Positions 7,889 to 15,861 of a stretch of 36,695 bases of DNA are shown here, piece by piece. Under the pieces are notes generated by a model. The model saw only the letters and a list, made by a program, of their open reading frames with translations, was not told the DNA's origin and searched no databases. The stretch is from Parcubacteria group bacterium GW2011_GWB1_40_14 (GTDB taxonomy: Bacteria > Patescibacteriota > Minisyncoccia > Terrybacterales > GWB1-40-14): contig LBYG01000024.1 in NCBI GenBank assembly GCA_000996085.1, forward strand, positions 1 through 36,695, written 5' to 3'. Every line of letters begins with the position of its first letter. The first letter of the stretch is position 1. A program made the position numbers and the translations under genes.

Positions 7889-10135
7889 GTGAGTAACCAG
7901 GATAGTTCTGCTTTCGATTTTTTGCAGAAAGAAATGCAGCGCAATAAACAACGCATTGACCGGAGCTTTGAAGAATATACCGAACTTATTAAGGAAAATC
8001 CTCGGCGTGTTCTGCGTAGTATTTCCCAGCTGTTTTACGATATGGTGAAAGCTAACGTTCGTGAAGAAGAAGATATGAATTCCGAAGATCGGGAATCTAT
8101 CGGCTTTGTTCGGTACGATTGTTCGAAATTGTTCGTTGACGGAGCGGATAAGCCGTTCTTTGCGGATACGCCGTTTGCCAACAGGTTTATGTTGCAGATC
8201 GGAACTCTGCGACAAGGCATCCAGCAGAATAGGATACATGTTTACGACGGTCCGACAGGTTCAGGAAAGAGTACTTTCCTAAATAATCTTTTGCGGATGT
8301 TCGAGGTTTATACGAGCACTCCCGAAGGTTATGCCTTCGAGGTGCTCTGGGATATAGATGAAGCTGTCATCAAAGACCCGGCAAAAGAGAACAAAGACCT
8401 TCAGCTTTCTGTGCGAAATGTTGATGAGGTGCCCGACAGCGCCTCAAGTCGGAAGCAGCGTTCAAAGAGCTTACGGATTTCTTGTCCGAGCCACGACTAT
8501 CCGATACTTGTCATCCCTAAGGAATACCGGTTCCGTTTCTTTTACCATTTGCTCCCGACCAGGACAAAGAAAGAACGAGAGACCCGAGATTATATTCTTA
8601 GGGAGAAAGAATATGAATGGCTTTTTGGCGGAGAGGCCTGCATTGTTTGCAAGTCGATCTTCCAGTCTTTGTTCGACAGACTAGGTTCTTTGGAAAAAGT
8701 TCTTCAGATGATGCGTGTTCGTGTGGTTCGTTTTGACCGCAGAGTTGGCGAGGGCATCACGGTTTTCAACCCGGGAGACCCTACCTATTTGCAGTCTTCG
8801 CAGCCCGCGATGCATCTTCCGCAGGATCACAATACCGATCATTCGTTACAGGAACGTCTTGACAGGCTTTTCGGGGAGAATGCCGTACGATACAGTTATT
8901 CGCCTCTTGCAAAAACGAATAACGGCATTTATGTCCTCATGGATATTAAATTGCATAATAAAGATCGTTTGCTTGAACTGCATAACGTTCTGAGTGAAGG
9001 TGTTCACAAAGTCGGCGACGTTGAGGAGAATATCAATTCTCTCTTCTTCGCCCTTATGAACCCGGAAGATAAGAAGGTGATTGAAGATGCTAAGATGGAA
9101 TCCTTCCAAGGAAGGATTCAGTTCAACACCATCACGTATGTTCTTGAGCCAAAAACCGAAATAGATATCTACTGTAATGTTTTCGGTCAGTCTATCGGAA
9201 AACATTTTCTGCCACGGGTGCTTGATAATTTTGCGAGAGCTGTTGTTGGTTCACGGATGAACCAGGAATGCATTCCGCAAAAGGAATGGATCCCGGATTT
9301 CAAGAAGTACAGCCGTTACTGTGATGAGTTCGGGCTGTTGCTCAGAATGGAACTCTACGGCAATAACATTCCGGTTTGGCTGTCGGAAGAAGACAAGAAT
9401 AAGTTCAAGGCGGAAGTGCGCCGTGCGGTCATCGGCGAAGGACTGAAGGAGGGGATGAAGGGCTTTTCAGGCCGTGAATCCATCGCGTTGTTCAGCGACT
9501 TTTTCGGCCGGTACTTAAATGACGAGAAGCTTATTACCATGAACGACGTGGTGGAATTCTTCAAGCATGGCATGCCGAAACTCATTCGCGATCAGAAACT
9601 TCCTCCCAAGGGTTTTCTTGATTCGCTTGTTGCTTCGTACGACTATGCCGTCCTTAATGAAATGAAAGAAGCGCTGTACTTTTACGGTAAAGATCAGATT
9701 TCCCGCGATATCCTAAATTTCCTTGAGGCAACTAACTATGATTTTGGTGACACCTTCGAATGCCGTTATACGCATGAAGAGGTTCAAGTTACCGTGGATT
9801 TTCTGAGACTTATGGCAAACCGACTTGCCGGCCGGGGCGCAAACGTGATTGAGGCGCAGAAGTTTGCCCGTGATGCTCTTCAACCCTTCATGGACAACAA
9901 GAATTTCCGCGAGGCCATCAAGGCATTCGGTACCGAGGACTTCGATTCACACGACGCCAGGATTAGAGAGCACGTCTCCCACATGATCGAGAATCTTATG
10001 AAGAATTTCGGTCATAATGAGCAGAGCGCTAAGGAAGTAAGCCTTTACGTTCTTGATAAGAATCTGGTGAGCAAGTTCGCTGAGGCGGCTCAAACTACTC
10101 AGCCGAAGGTTCCTTTTGGACGAATATTTCCTTAA
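7889..10135 (+). CDS. Second, divergent PrkA-family AAA+ protein kinase-like protein
   Basis: The protein is 748 aa from GTG 7889, which has AAGGAGG 7 nt upstream; the track's TTG at 7859 has no ribosome site. It has Walker A GPTGSGKS (121-128), a C-x2-H (C199, H202; CPSHDYP, like CPMHEEP of Bacillus-type PrkA) and a C-x2-C (C251, C254), together a possible zinc site. A PrkA-like region follows (GIYVLMDIKLHN, then ALMNPEDKK and ESFQGRI, matching the family's sensor and DRIY segments). GFSGRES near 525 resembles the PrkA GISGR motif. It shares little obvious sequence with the first PrkA, so it is a separate subfamily and not a recent duplicate. It probably acts with the neighbouring prkA, DUF444 and spoVR products. 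Confidence 0.8.
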   Translation: MSNQDSSAFDFLQKEMQRNKQRIDRSFEEYTELIKENPRRVLRSISQLFYDMVKANVREEEDMNSEDRESIGFVRYDCSKLFVDGADKPFFADTPFANRFMLQIGTLRQGIQQNRIHVYDGPTGSGKSTFLNNLLRMFEVYTSTPEGYAFEVLWDIDEAVIKDPAKENKDLQLSVRNVDEVPDSASSRKQRSKSLRISCPSHDYPILVIPKEYRFRFFYHLLPTRTKKERETRDYILREKEYEWLFGGEACIVCKSIFQSLFDRLGSLEKVLQMMRVRVVRFDRRVGEGITVFNPGDPTYLQSSQPAMHLPQDHNTDHSLQERLDRLFGENAVRYSYSPLAKTNNGIYVLMDIKLHNKDRLLELHNVLSEGVHKVGDVEENINSLFFALMNPEDKKVIEDAKMESFQGRIQFNTITYVLEPKTEIDIYCNVFGQSIGKHFLPRVLDNFARAVVGSRMNQECIPQKEWIPDFKKYSRYCDEFGLLLRMELYGNNIPVWLSEEDKNKFKAEVRRAVIGEGLKEGMKGFSGRESIALFSDFFGRYLNDEKLITMNDVVEFFKHGMPKLIRDQKLPPKGFLDSLVASYDYAVLNEMKEALYFYGKDQISRDILNFLEATNYDFGDTFECRYTHEEVQVTVDFLRLMANRLAGRGANVIEAQKFARDALQPFMDNKNFREAIKAFGTEDFDSHDARIREHVSHMIENLMKNFGHNEQSAKEVSLYVLDKNLVSKFAEAAQTTQPKVPFGRIFP

Positions 10136-10148
10136 GTAAATATTAAAT

Positions 10149-10177
10149 AGCCCCGCAAAAGCGGGGCTTTTCTTTTC
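10149..10177 (+). terminator. Rho-independent terminator
   Basis: AGCCCCGC-AAAA-GCGGGGCT is a perfect 8-bp stem followed by TTTCTTTT. It closes the PrkA/DUF444/SpoVR cluster. Confidence 0.95.
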
Positions 10178-10181
10178 TGTG

Positions 10182-10283
10182 CCCCCACACCTGTTTAATA
10201 TTAACCGTTAATTTAAAATTACGAGTTTTATATTATTTATGGTTTGTTTGAACAATGACCGAATTATTAAATAGGTGTGGGGG
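10182..10283. repeat. 19-bp inverted repeat enclosing 64 bp upstream of the glycosyltransferase gene
   Basis: CCCCCACACCTGTTTAATA (10182-10200) is the inverse complement of 10265-10283 with a single G-T difference. The right arm contains the GTG that the ORF track uses as the start of the glycosyltransferase. It could be a small mobile element remnant, a protein-binding site, or an RNA hairpin if read through. Confidence 0.75.
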
Positions 10284-10288
10284 TAAAC

Positions 10289-10318
10289 TGGTCAAAAAAG
10301 ATCATTTCGACATACAAT
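10289..10318 (+). promoter_or_regulatory. Candidate promoter giving a leaderless glycosyltransferase mRNA
   Basis: TGGTCA (4 of 6) and TACAAT (10313-10318, 5 of 6) are 18 bp apart. ATG 10325 stands six bases after the -10, where transcription would start. Confidence 0.4.
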
Positions 10319-10324
10319 ATAGGT

Positions 10325-11944
10325 ATGGATTCAAATAATTCATTAAATGCTTTAGCGGCGGATAAGCCGTATTTATTTTGGGGCAAGACAACTGATGTTG
10401 CCGGAACTAGAAGTCGTATTATATGGCGTTTTTTCGAAATGCTTGCCGGACTTCTTTCATTTGGCACGCTTATTTTGCTTACTATTTTTTCTTTTTTGTT
10501 GCCTGCCGCAGTTGCTGTTTTCGTGATAATTTTTGATGTTTTGTGGCTTATGCGCGCCTTATCTTTATCTCTGCATTTAATAGTTTCTTATAGGAAAGTA
10601 AGAAAATTTTTGAAAATTGATTGGCTCAATAAACTAGAAACCGTAAAAGAATTTAGTTCAGAGATCGAATTAACCTCATGGAAAGATATTTGGCATTTAA
10701 TAATTTTGCCGATGTATAAGGAACCAAAGGAAATTATTGAAGAAACGTTTCGGGCGTTAGCTAAAAGTAATTATCCGCATGAACGCCTGTTGGTTGTTGT
10801 GGCGACCGAAGCTCGGGGGGGAGAGGATATTGAGACAATGGCAAAAAATATTGCGGACAAATATAGGAATGATTTTGCCAAAATATTAGTTACTTCTCAT
10901 CCGGCAAATATTCCGGGAGAAATAGCCGGGAAAGGATCAAATGAAGCGTGGGCCGCGAAAGAAGCCACTAAATTATTGGTACAGACGCGCGGCATAAACC
11001 CAAAACATGTTATGGTCTCTTCTTTTGATATAGATACGCGCGTTTATCCTCAGTATTTTTCTTGCCTTACGTATACTTTTTTGAATTCAGAAGATCCTTT
11101 GCGTACGAGCTATCAGCCAATTCCTTTATATAATAATAATATTTGGGAGGCGCCAATGTTCTCCCGTCTTGTTGCAACCGGAAATACAATATGGCAGTTG
11201 ATACAACAGGTGCGTCCGGAACAAATGGAAACCTTCTCTTCACATTCCATGAACTTGGATTCATTGATAAAAATAGGTTTTTGGAATACGAAAGTGGTTT
11301 CGGAAGACTCGCTTATTTTTTATCAGGCATTTTTAGCTTTTGAGGGGAATTATAAAGTTAAACCTCTTTTTTATCCCGTATCTTTGGATGCTAACATCGG
11401 AGAAAATCTTATTTCAACGATCGGTAATGTTTATCGCCAGCAAAGACGTTGGGCTTATGGCGCAGAAAAAATACCGTATTTGTTTTACGGTTTTTTAAGA
11501 ACAAAGAAAATTTCTTTACGCAAAAAACTTTTTCATTTATGGGTAATACTTGATGGATTTTGGTCTTGGGCATGTAGCGCCTTGATTATTTTTGCGTTTG
11601 GCTGGCTACCTACAACCGTTGGAGGGGAGGAATTTAAATCGACAGTTTTGGCGGCAAACCTTCCTTATGTTACAAGTTTTTTACTCAGCATCGCGATGTT
11701 TGGTATAGGCGTTAATGCTCTTGTTAGCTTTCTTTTACTTCCGCCAAGACCCAAACATGTCTCATATTTAGCTCTTTTTAGTTTTGTTTTACAATGGGCG
11801 TTTTTACCTATAATAATTATAATTTTTGGTTCTATTCCAGCATTAGATGCGCAACTAAGATTGTTATTTGGAAGGTATATGGGTTTCTGGGTAACTCCAA
11901 AGGGAGTTACCCAGAAACAGGGAAGGGGTCGGGAAACCGTTTAA
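10325..11944 (+). CDS. Membrane-bound processive family-2 glycosyltransferase
   Basis: The protein is 539 aa from ATG 10325. Two N-terminal TM segments precede a GT-A domain that begins LIILPMYKEP, with DID (in SFDIDTR), a SEDS acceptor-site motif and QQRRW, the D,D,D,QxxRW set of processive GT2 enzymes such as cellulose or hyaluronan synthases. Several C-terminal TM helices end in GFWVTPKG. It likely polymerises or transfers sugars at the membrane for surface polysaccharide. The track's GTG 10277 lies in an inverted repeat, whereas 10325 fits a leaderless start. The last 13 or so residues after WVTPKG are encoded by a hairpin repeat and look like an acquired extension. Confidence 0.85.
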   Translation: MDSNNSLNALAADKPYLFWGKTTDVAGTRSRIIWRFFEMLAGLLSFGTLILLTIFSFLLPAAVAVFVIIFDVLWLMRALSLSLHLIVSYRKVRKFLKIDWLNKLETVKEFSSEIELTSWKDIWHLIILPMYKEPKEIIEETFRALAKSNYPHERLLVVVATEARGGEDIETMAKNIADKYRNDFAKILVTSHPANIPGEIAGKGSNEAWAAKEATKLLVQTRGINPKHVMVSSFDIDTRVYPQYFSCLTYTFLNSEDPLRTSYQPIPLYNNNIWEAPMFSRLVATGNTIWQLIQQVRPEQMETFSSHSMNLDSLIKIGFWNTKVVSEDSLIFYQAFLAFEGNYKVKPLFYPVSLDANIGENLISTIGNVYRQQRRWAYGAEKIPYLFYGFLRTKKISLRKKLFHLWVILDGFWSWACSALIIFAFGWLPTTVGGEEFKSTVLAANLPYVTSFLLSIAMFGIGVNALVSFLLLPPRPKHVSYLALFSFVLQWAFLPIIIIIFGSIPALDAQLRLLFGRYMGFWVTPKGVTQKQGRGRETV

Positions 11945-12125
11945 GGTTTCCCGCCTGCCCCGACGTACGTCGGGGTGAAGCGGAATTAATGCGAACTCCG
12001 TTTTGGAAGGCAGGGAACGTAGCGACCGTCGGAAACCTCAAGGTGTCCGAGACGGGGGTCGGGGTTCGCATAAAAAGAGCGGGTTTGAAGGAGTCCAGCC
12101 CTATGTTTTTAAATTAGAGCTGGAC
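11884..12125. repeat. Array of palindromes between convergent genes
   Basis: Five inverted repeats stand in a row: a perfect 15-bp stem with a 4-nt loop at 11884-11917 (inside the 3' end of the glycosyltransferase), a 9-bp stem at 11930-11953, the perfect palindrome CCCCGACGTACGTCGGGG at 11958-11975, arms ATGCGAACTCC / GGGGTTCGCAT at 11989-12071, and GTCCAGC / GCTGGAC at 12093-12125. It is more G+C-rich than its surroundings. It contains no credible gene and no T-tract of a normal terminator. It lies between convergent genes and may end transcription in both directions. Confidence 0.75.
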
Positions 12126-12177
12126 GACGTTTTTGTGGTCACGCCTAAAGTCAGAGTAAATAAAAGAATATAACTAT

Positions 12178-14442
12178 TTAAGAAAGATGCAAATTTGCGC
12201 TAATTTTGGCTATCCTCCTGCTTAGTTGAGGATATTGTTTCATGTTCGGATCAAGACGCAAAAATTCTTTTGCGGTTTCGCGCGATTTTTCAACAAGCGC
12301 AACATCCTTTAAAGCCTTCAGTATTATTTCAGAAAGTCCCGCTTGTCTGGTTCCGAGGATTTCTCCCGGCCCTCTTATTTCAAGATCTTCTTGTGCCAAT
12401 TCCGGACCGGAAGTGAGCCGTTCAAAAGCTTTGAGGCGTTTGCTGCCTGCCCTGAGCGAAGTCGAAGGGTTACCGCCTTTTTCAATGATCAAAAAACATT
12501 TTGATTCATATTCGCCTCGACCTATTCTGCCGCGTAACTGATGCAGTTGGGCGAGGCCAAAACGGTCCGCTCCTTCAATTACCATTACTGTGGCATTGGG
12601 CACGTCAATACCCACTTCAATTACGGTCGTGGCCACAAGAATATCAATTTTACCTTTCTTAAAAGCGGACATTGTTTCATCTTTTTCTTTGGCTTTCATT
12701 TGTCCGTGTAAGAGGCCGACTCGGAGTTCAGGAAATATTTCTTTAGCTATTTTTTCATATTCAATTTCAGCGGCCTTTAAAGCCATTTTGTCCGATTTTT
12801 TAACTAGCGGATAAACTATAAATGCTTGATGTCCCGCAATTATTTCCTTGCGGACCAGCTCATAGATTTTATTTATTTCTTCGATGGGAATTATTTCAGT
12901 GGTTATTGGTTTGCGTGTTTGAGGAAGATCATTCATCAGTGAAAGATCGAGGTCGCCAAATATTGTCAGAGCTAAACTACGGGGTATGGGCGTGGCTGTC
13001 ATAGTTAAAAAATGCGGGTATAGAGTATAGGGTTTAGGATGCAGTTCTTGCTGCATTTTGCTTAAAATTGAACGTTGTTCCACGCCAAATCGGTGTTGTT
13101 CATCAACTATTGCTAATCCAAGTTTTTTGAATCTTAAAGGTTCATTAGTCAAAAGAGAACTTTTGGTTGCTTGCCCTGAGCTTGTTGAACGGGTTGATTT
13201 TCCTTGGGCGCGTTTGCTTATTAATGCATGCGTTCCGACCAAAACATCTATTTCTCCGTTTTTTATTTCTTTAAATAATTTTGGTTTAGCTATTGGCATG
13301 CTGGATTCAGTCAGACGTTTTGGCGTTATTTTTGAAGTCGAGCCGGTAAAAAGACCAATGCGAAGTTTAAAGGGCGTAAGCAGGCGCGCCAGTTCTTTAA
13401 AATGTTGTTGTGCAAGTATTTCCGTCGGCGCCATTATTACAGATTGCCATCCGGATTTTGTTTGTCCTAAGCTTGTTGAACGGGCCGCGTTAAGCATCGC
13501 TAGTGCCGCAACCAGTGTTTTTCCGCTGCCTACTTCGCCAATAATTAACCTATTCATAGGCGAAGTTTTTTCCATATCTTTTAATACCTGGAATGCGGAT
13601 TTTCTTTGGCTTTGAGTAAGCTCCCAAGGCAGGCGTCCCAAAAAATCTTTTATTAATTCAACATCCATTTGTATGGGCGCGGCTTTGTGGTTGCTCATGC
13701 GCAATTTTGATTGCAATGTTGCGCATTGTATTAAAAACATTTCTTCAAAACTTAGGCGCTCAATTGCTTTGTTGGCCTCATCTAAATTTTTTGGCGCATG
13801 CGCTTGCCGTATAGCCAAGTTTATATCAAGCAAATTGCCTTTGGTTATTACTTCTTGGGGCAGTGTTTCTGAAATTTCGCCAATTCGTTTTAATGCTTGG
13901 GCGATAATATATCGTAACCACCGGGAAGTTATCCCTTCGGTTTCGGGATAAATAGCCAGTAGAGGTTTGTCCTCTGTTTTTTCGATAACGATTTCAGGAG
14001 CCTCAACACTTCGACCAGGCTCAGTGTAAATATTCTCCCAGAAAGTTACGCCTATATAATTGCCGTTCTTGCCCGCAGTATATTTTCCGGAAGCAAAGAT
14101 ATATTTTCCTTCCTTAAGTTTATGTTCAATCCACGGTTGGTTAAACCAGACCAGTTTTACGCTGTCTGAGTTGTCGCTTACCAAAGCTTCAATAATACTC
14201 ATTCTTTTTTTCCACGTCCGTGTTTTTTCTATTGACAGTATTTTCCCGAAAATATTTACTTGTTGGCCGATTTGTATATTTTTTATCGGAGTGATGGTCG
14301 AAAAATCTTCATAGCGGCTTGGTAAATGCCACAAAAGATCATTTATGCTGTATATTCCAAGACCCCGCCTTAAATTTTCAGCAAAAGCAGGGGAGACAGT
14401 AGAAAGTTTTGTAATCGGGTCTTGTAAATTCAGAGGAGTCAT
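12178..14442 (-). CDS. recG: ATP-dependent DNA helicase RecG, with repeat-derived insertions
   Basis: The protein is 754 aa against the usual 680-700. Walker A GEVGSGKT lies at 302-309, APTEIL at 338-343, DEQH at 447-450, TATPIPR at 482-488, the helicase C domain has TTVIEVGIDVPNA (605-617) and QLRGRIGRG (634-642), and GTRQAGL at 697-703 is the RecG-specific TRG region. RecG remodels stalled replication forks and branched DNA. Five stretches foreign to the family are seen: TEPGRSVEA (about 140-148), RSTSLGQTKSG (321-331), STRSTSSGQATKSS (416-429), HPKPYTLYP (468-476) and NPSTSLRAG (658-666). Each is encoded by a small repeat of the CCCTGAGC-TTGTCGAAGGG or GTTTAGGGTATAGGG type. All keep the frame, and the motifs are intact, so the gene is probably functional. 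Confidence 0.95.
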   Translation of the reverse strand: MTPLNLQDPITKLSTVSPAFAENLRRGLGIYSINDLLWHLPSRYEDFSTITPIKNIQIGQQVNIFGKILSIEKTRTWKKRMSIIEALVSDNSDSVKLVWFNQPWIEHKLKEGKYIFASGKYTAGKNGNYIGVTFWENIYTEPGRSVEAPEIVIEKTEDKPLLAIYPETEGITSRWLRYIIAQALKRIGEISETLPQEVITKGNLLDINLAIRQAHAPKNLDEANKAIERLSFEEMFLIQCATLQSKLRMSNHKAAPIQMDVELIKDFLGRLPWELTQSQRKSAFQVLKDMEKTSPMNRLIIGEVGSGKTLVAALAMLNAARSTSLGQTKSGWQSVIMAPTEILAQQHFKELARLLTPFKLRIGLFTGSTSKITPKRLTESSMPIAKPKLFKEIKNGEIDVLVGTHALISKRAQGKSTRSTSSGQATKSSLLTNEPLRFKKLGLAIVDEQHRFGVEQRSILSKMQQELHPKPYTLYPHFLTMTATPIPRSLALTIFGDLDLSLMNDLPQTRKPITTEIIPIEEINKIYELVRKEIIAGHQAFIVYPLVKKSDKMALKAAEIEYEKIAKEIFPELRVGLLHGQMKAKEKDETMSAFKKGKIDILVATTVIEVGIDVPNATVMVIEGADRFGLAQLHQLRGRIGRGEYESKCFLIIEKGGNPSTSLRAGSKRLKAFERLTSGPELAQEDLEIRGPGEILGTRQAGLSEIILKALKDVALVEKSRETAKEFLRLDPNMKQYPQLSRRIAKISANLHLS

Positions 14443-14511
14443 ATTGTTACTTTAACATTTGTTTACGATTTATTAAAAATAATAATTCCGGCATTATGAG
14501 TTCAAGTAAAG

Positions 14512-14539
14512 AAAAAGCTTCTCGCAAGAGCGAGAAGCT
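14512..14539 (-). terminator. Rho-independent terminator of the CPBP protease gene
   Basis: Read on the minus strand, AGCTTCTCGC-TCTT-GCGAGAAGCT is a perfect 10-bp stem followed by TTTTTC. It lies about 30 nt past the protease stop codon. Confidence 0.9.
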
Positions 14540-14570
14540 ATTATTATTGAAATTATTTGTGGTCGTTTAA

Positions 14571-15140
14571 TTAGTGAATGGAATAGCGAGAGCTCTTAAA
14601 GCTCGTCATTGTTTTGTCCCACAAAGACATGATGGCAGTATGAATAACTATAAGCAGAAGAGTGAAGATAAAAAGCAGGGCAGGCGCGATGATATTCCAT
14701 GCTACGTGAATGCCGAAGCTCGTCCAGATGGATTGGTTCACAATGCCGTAGTATCCGGCCAGCACGCTCAAAACGAAAGTAGCAACAAAGCGGTACGCTT
14801 TATGTGCAAGAGTTTTCTTCCTCTCTTCTTGAGAAAGCAGGTGCATCAGCGCAAAAAGGACGCTTGAGATCAGTATGCCATACCAGGCGAACGAAGTCAT
14901 TGCGCCAAACAAGATGATGAGTGGCGCGCGGAAGATCAATTCCTCGACTGCGGGCGCAAATACGTAGTACGTCGGAGCACCAACCGTCAAGAGAATTTTT
15001 GCTACATTCTTTTCCCGCCACTCTTCGTTCGTGAAGTTGTCTCCGAGCCGCCTCGCGATCCACTTCAGGTAGAGGAATGCGATACCGGCGATACAAGCTA
15101 AGGCCAAAATAGACGGAAGGAATATATAAATTCTTTCCAC
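14571..15140 (-). CDS. CPBP-family intramembrane metalloprotease (CAAX protease-like)
   Basis: The protein is 189 aa with about five hydrophobic segments. It holds the three CPBP motifs: EELIFR (EExxxR), FALMH (FxxxH) and HVAWN (HxxxN), which form the zinc/glutamate active site of the Rce1/CAAX and bacteriocin-processing family. It acts in the cytoplasmic membrane; the substrate is unknown. The start is GTG at 15140 without a Shine-Dalgarno; CTTGAC / GTCAAG, a small inverted repeat, spans the start region. Like the PrkA cluster, its codons look richer in G+C than those of recG next to it, which could point to separate ancestry. Confidence 0.8.
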   Translation of the reverse strand: MERIYIFLPSILALACIAGIAFLYLKWIARRLGDNFTNEEWREKNVAKILLTVGAPTYYVFAPAVEELIFRAPLIILFGAMTSFAWYGILISSVLFALMHLLSQEERKKTLAHKAYRFVATFVLSVLAGYYGIVNQSIWTSFGIHVAWNIIAPALLFIFTLLLIVIHTAIMSLWDKTMTSFKSSRYSIH

Positions 15141-15173
15141 TTGACAACAAAAGTCAAGGACAACAAAAAATCG

Positions 15174-15227
15174 TTATTTCTGGTGTTTATTATCTTTTAA
15201 GCTTAATAAAACGTAAATATGCCACAT
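15174..15227 (-). pseudogene. Truncated 5' end of a GIY-YIG gene
   Basis: The minus strand reads MWHIYVLLSLKDNKHQK then stop. The first 12 residues match the start of the intact GIY-YIG gene at 15614 (MWHTYVLISLKDE). The copy lies inside direct-repeat copy A, so it is the remnant of a tandem duplication. Confidence 0.7.
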
Positions 15228-15318
15228 ATTTATAAAAGTGAGCCCGCCTTAAGCGGGCATCTCAATCTGCTAATCCGCCTCTGGCGGAAAACAAATTAGA
15301 TGTGCCCTCGAGAGGAAT
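15192..15318. repeat. Direct repeat copy A (GIY-YIG 5' end plus tRNA 3'-end fragment)
   Basis: This stretch of about 127 bp is repeated, with some differences and a small gap, at 15580-15699. Both hold the first codons of a GIY-YIG gene, a GCCCGCC-N-GGCGGGC type palindrome, a CCGCCtctGGCGG palindrome and the 20 bases GATGTGCCCTCGAGAGGAAT that match the 3' end of tRNA-Arg. Confidence 0.85.
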
Positions 15319-15395
15319 TGCCATAGCGGCCTGCGAATATAATGAGCAGTTTGCCGCTATGAGCATCCGCCTCAGGCGGACAAATGCGAACGTAA

Positions 15396-15614
15396 CTATT
15401 TGCGACCTTGACCACTCTTTAAAAATTGTTCACGTTTCTTCGCCTCGATTTCTGTTAAAAAATTCTCTTTATGAATTAATTTTAACGGTCTTCTGTTATA
15501 TAACGATTTAGTTTTACCGCTATTGTGTTCTTTAATTCTACGGTTAATATCGGTTGTAAAGCCGATATAAAAATTCTCATCTTTTAAACTTATCAAAACG
15601 TAAGTATGCCACAT
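15396..15614 (-). CDS. GIY-YIG domain protein (YhbQ/URI-like small nuclease)
   Basis: The protein is 72 aa from ATG 15614. The core is HTYVLISLKDENFYIGFTTDINRRIKEHNSG, with the GIY-YIG tyrosines replaced in the usual YVL...YIG style, R29 and H33 in the RRIKEHN helix, and the conserved terminal E and KKREQFLKSGQG. Such single-domain proteins are common and their role (DNA cleavage or repair) is mostly untested. The track's start at 15641 falls in a palindromic repeat and adds nine unrelated residues, so I prefer the later ATG, which is also the start preserved in the truncated copy. It lies between two direct repeats. Confidence 0.8.
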   Translation of the reverse strand: MWHTYVLISLKDENFYIGFTTDINRRIKEHNSGKTKSLYNRRPLKLIHKENFLTEIEAKKREQFLKSGQGRK

Positions 15615-15699
15615 AGTGTATGGCCCGCCAGAGGCGGGCATCTCAATTTGCTAATCCGCCTCTGGCGGAAAACAAATTAGATGTGCCCTCGAGAGGAAT
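15580..15699. repeat. Direct repeat copy B (overlaps GIY-YIG 5' end)
   Basis: This is the partner of 15192-15318. It runs from within the start of the intact GIY-YIG gene through two palindromes to the tRNA-Arg 3'-end fragment at 15680-15699. Copies A and B bracket the GIY-YIG coding region, as expected after a tandem duplication with loss of part of one gene copy. Confidence 0.85.
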
Positions 15700-15835
15700 C
15701 CGTCCGCCAGCCGGCGGACTAGAACCCGTCGCTTCACTCCTTCAAAACCCACGGTTTTGAATAATTTCCTCCACGGGAAGGCGCTACGCTCCTTCCCGAC
15801 CCCATCCTTAGGGTTCGATTCCTCTTGATGCAGCA
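15700..15835. repeat. Palindrome cluster with an inverted tRNA-Arg fragment
   Basis: It contains GTCCGCC-agcc-GGCGGAC, TTCAAAACC-cac-GGTTTTGAA and CGGGAAGG-N9-CCTTCCCG. At 15809-15826 there is a plus-strand copy of the tRNA-Arg T-arm (AGGGTTCGATTCCTCTT), inverted relative to the real tRNA. No credible gene or complete tRNA is present. Confidence 0.65.
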
Positions 15836-15861
15836 ATATTTCAAAATAAATTTTATAGATG

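Noticed and set aside
15770-15835. A tRNA on the plus strand, suggested by GGGTTCGATTCCTCTTGATGCA
   Set aside because: No matching 5' acceptor, D-arm or anticodon arm is found; it is an inverted fragment of the tRNA-Arg T-arm.
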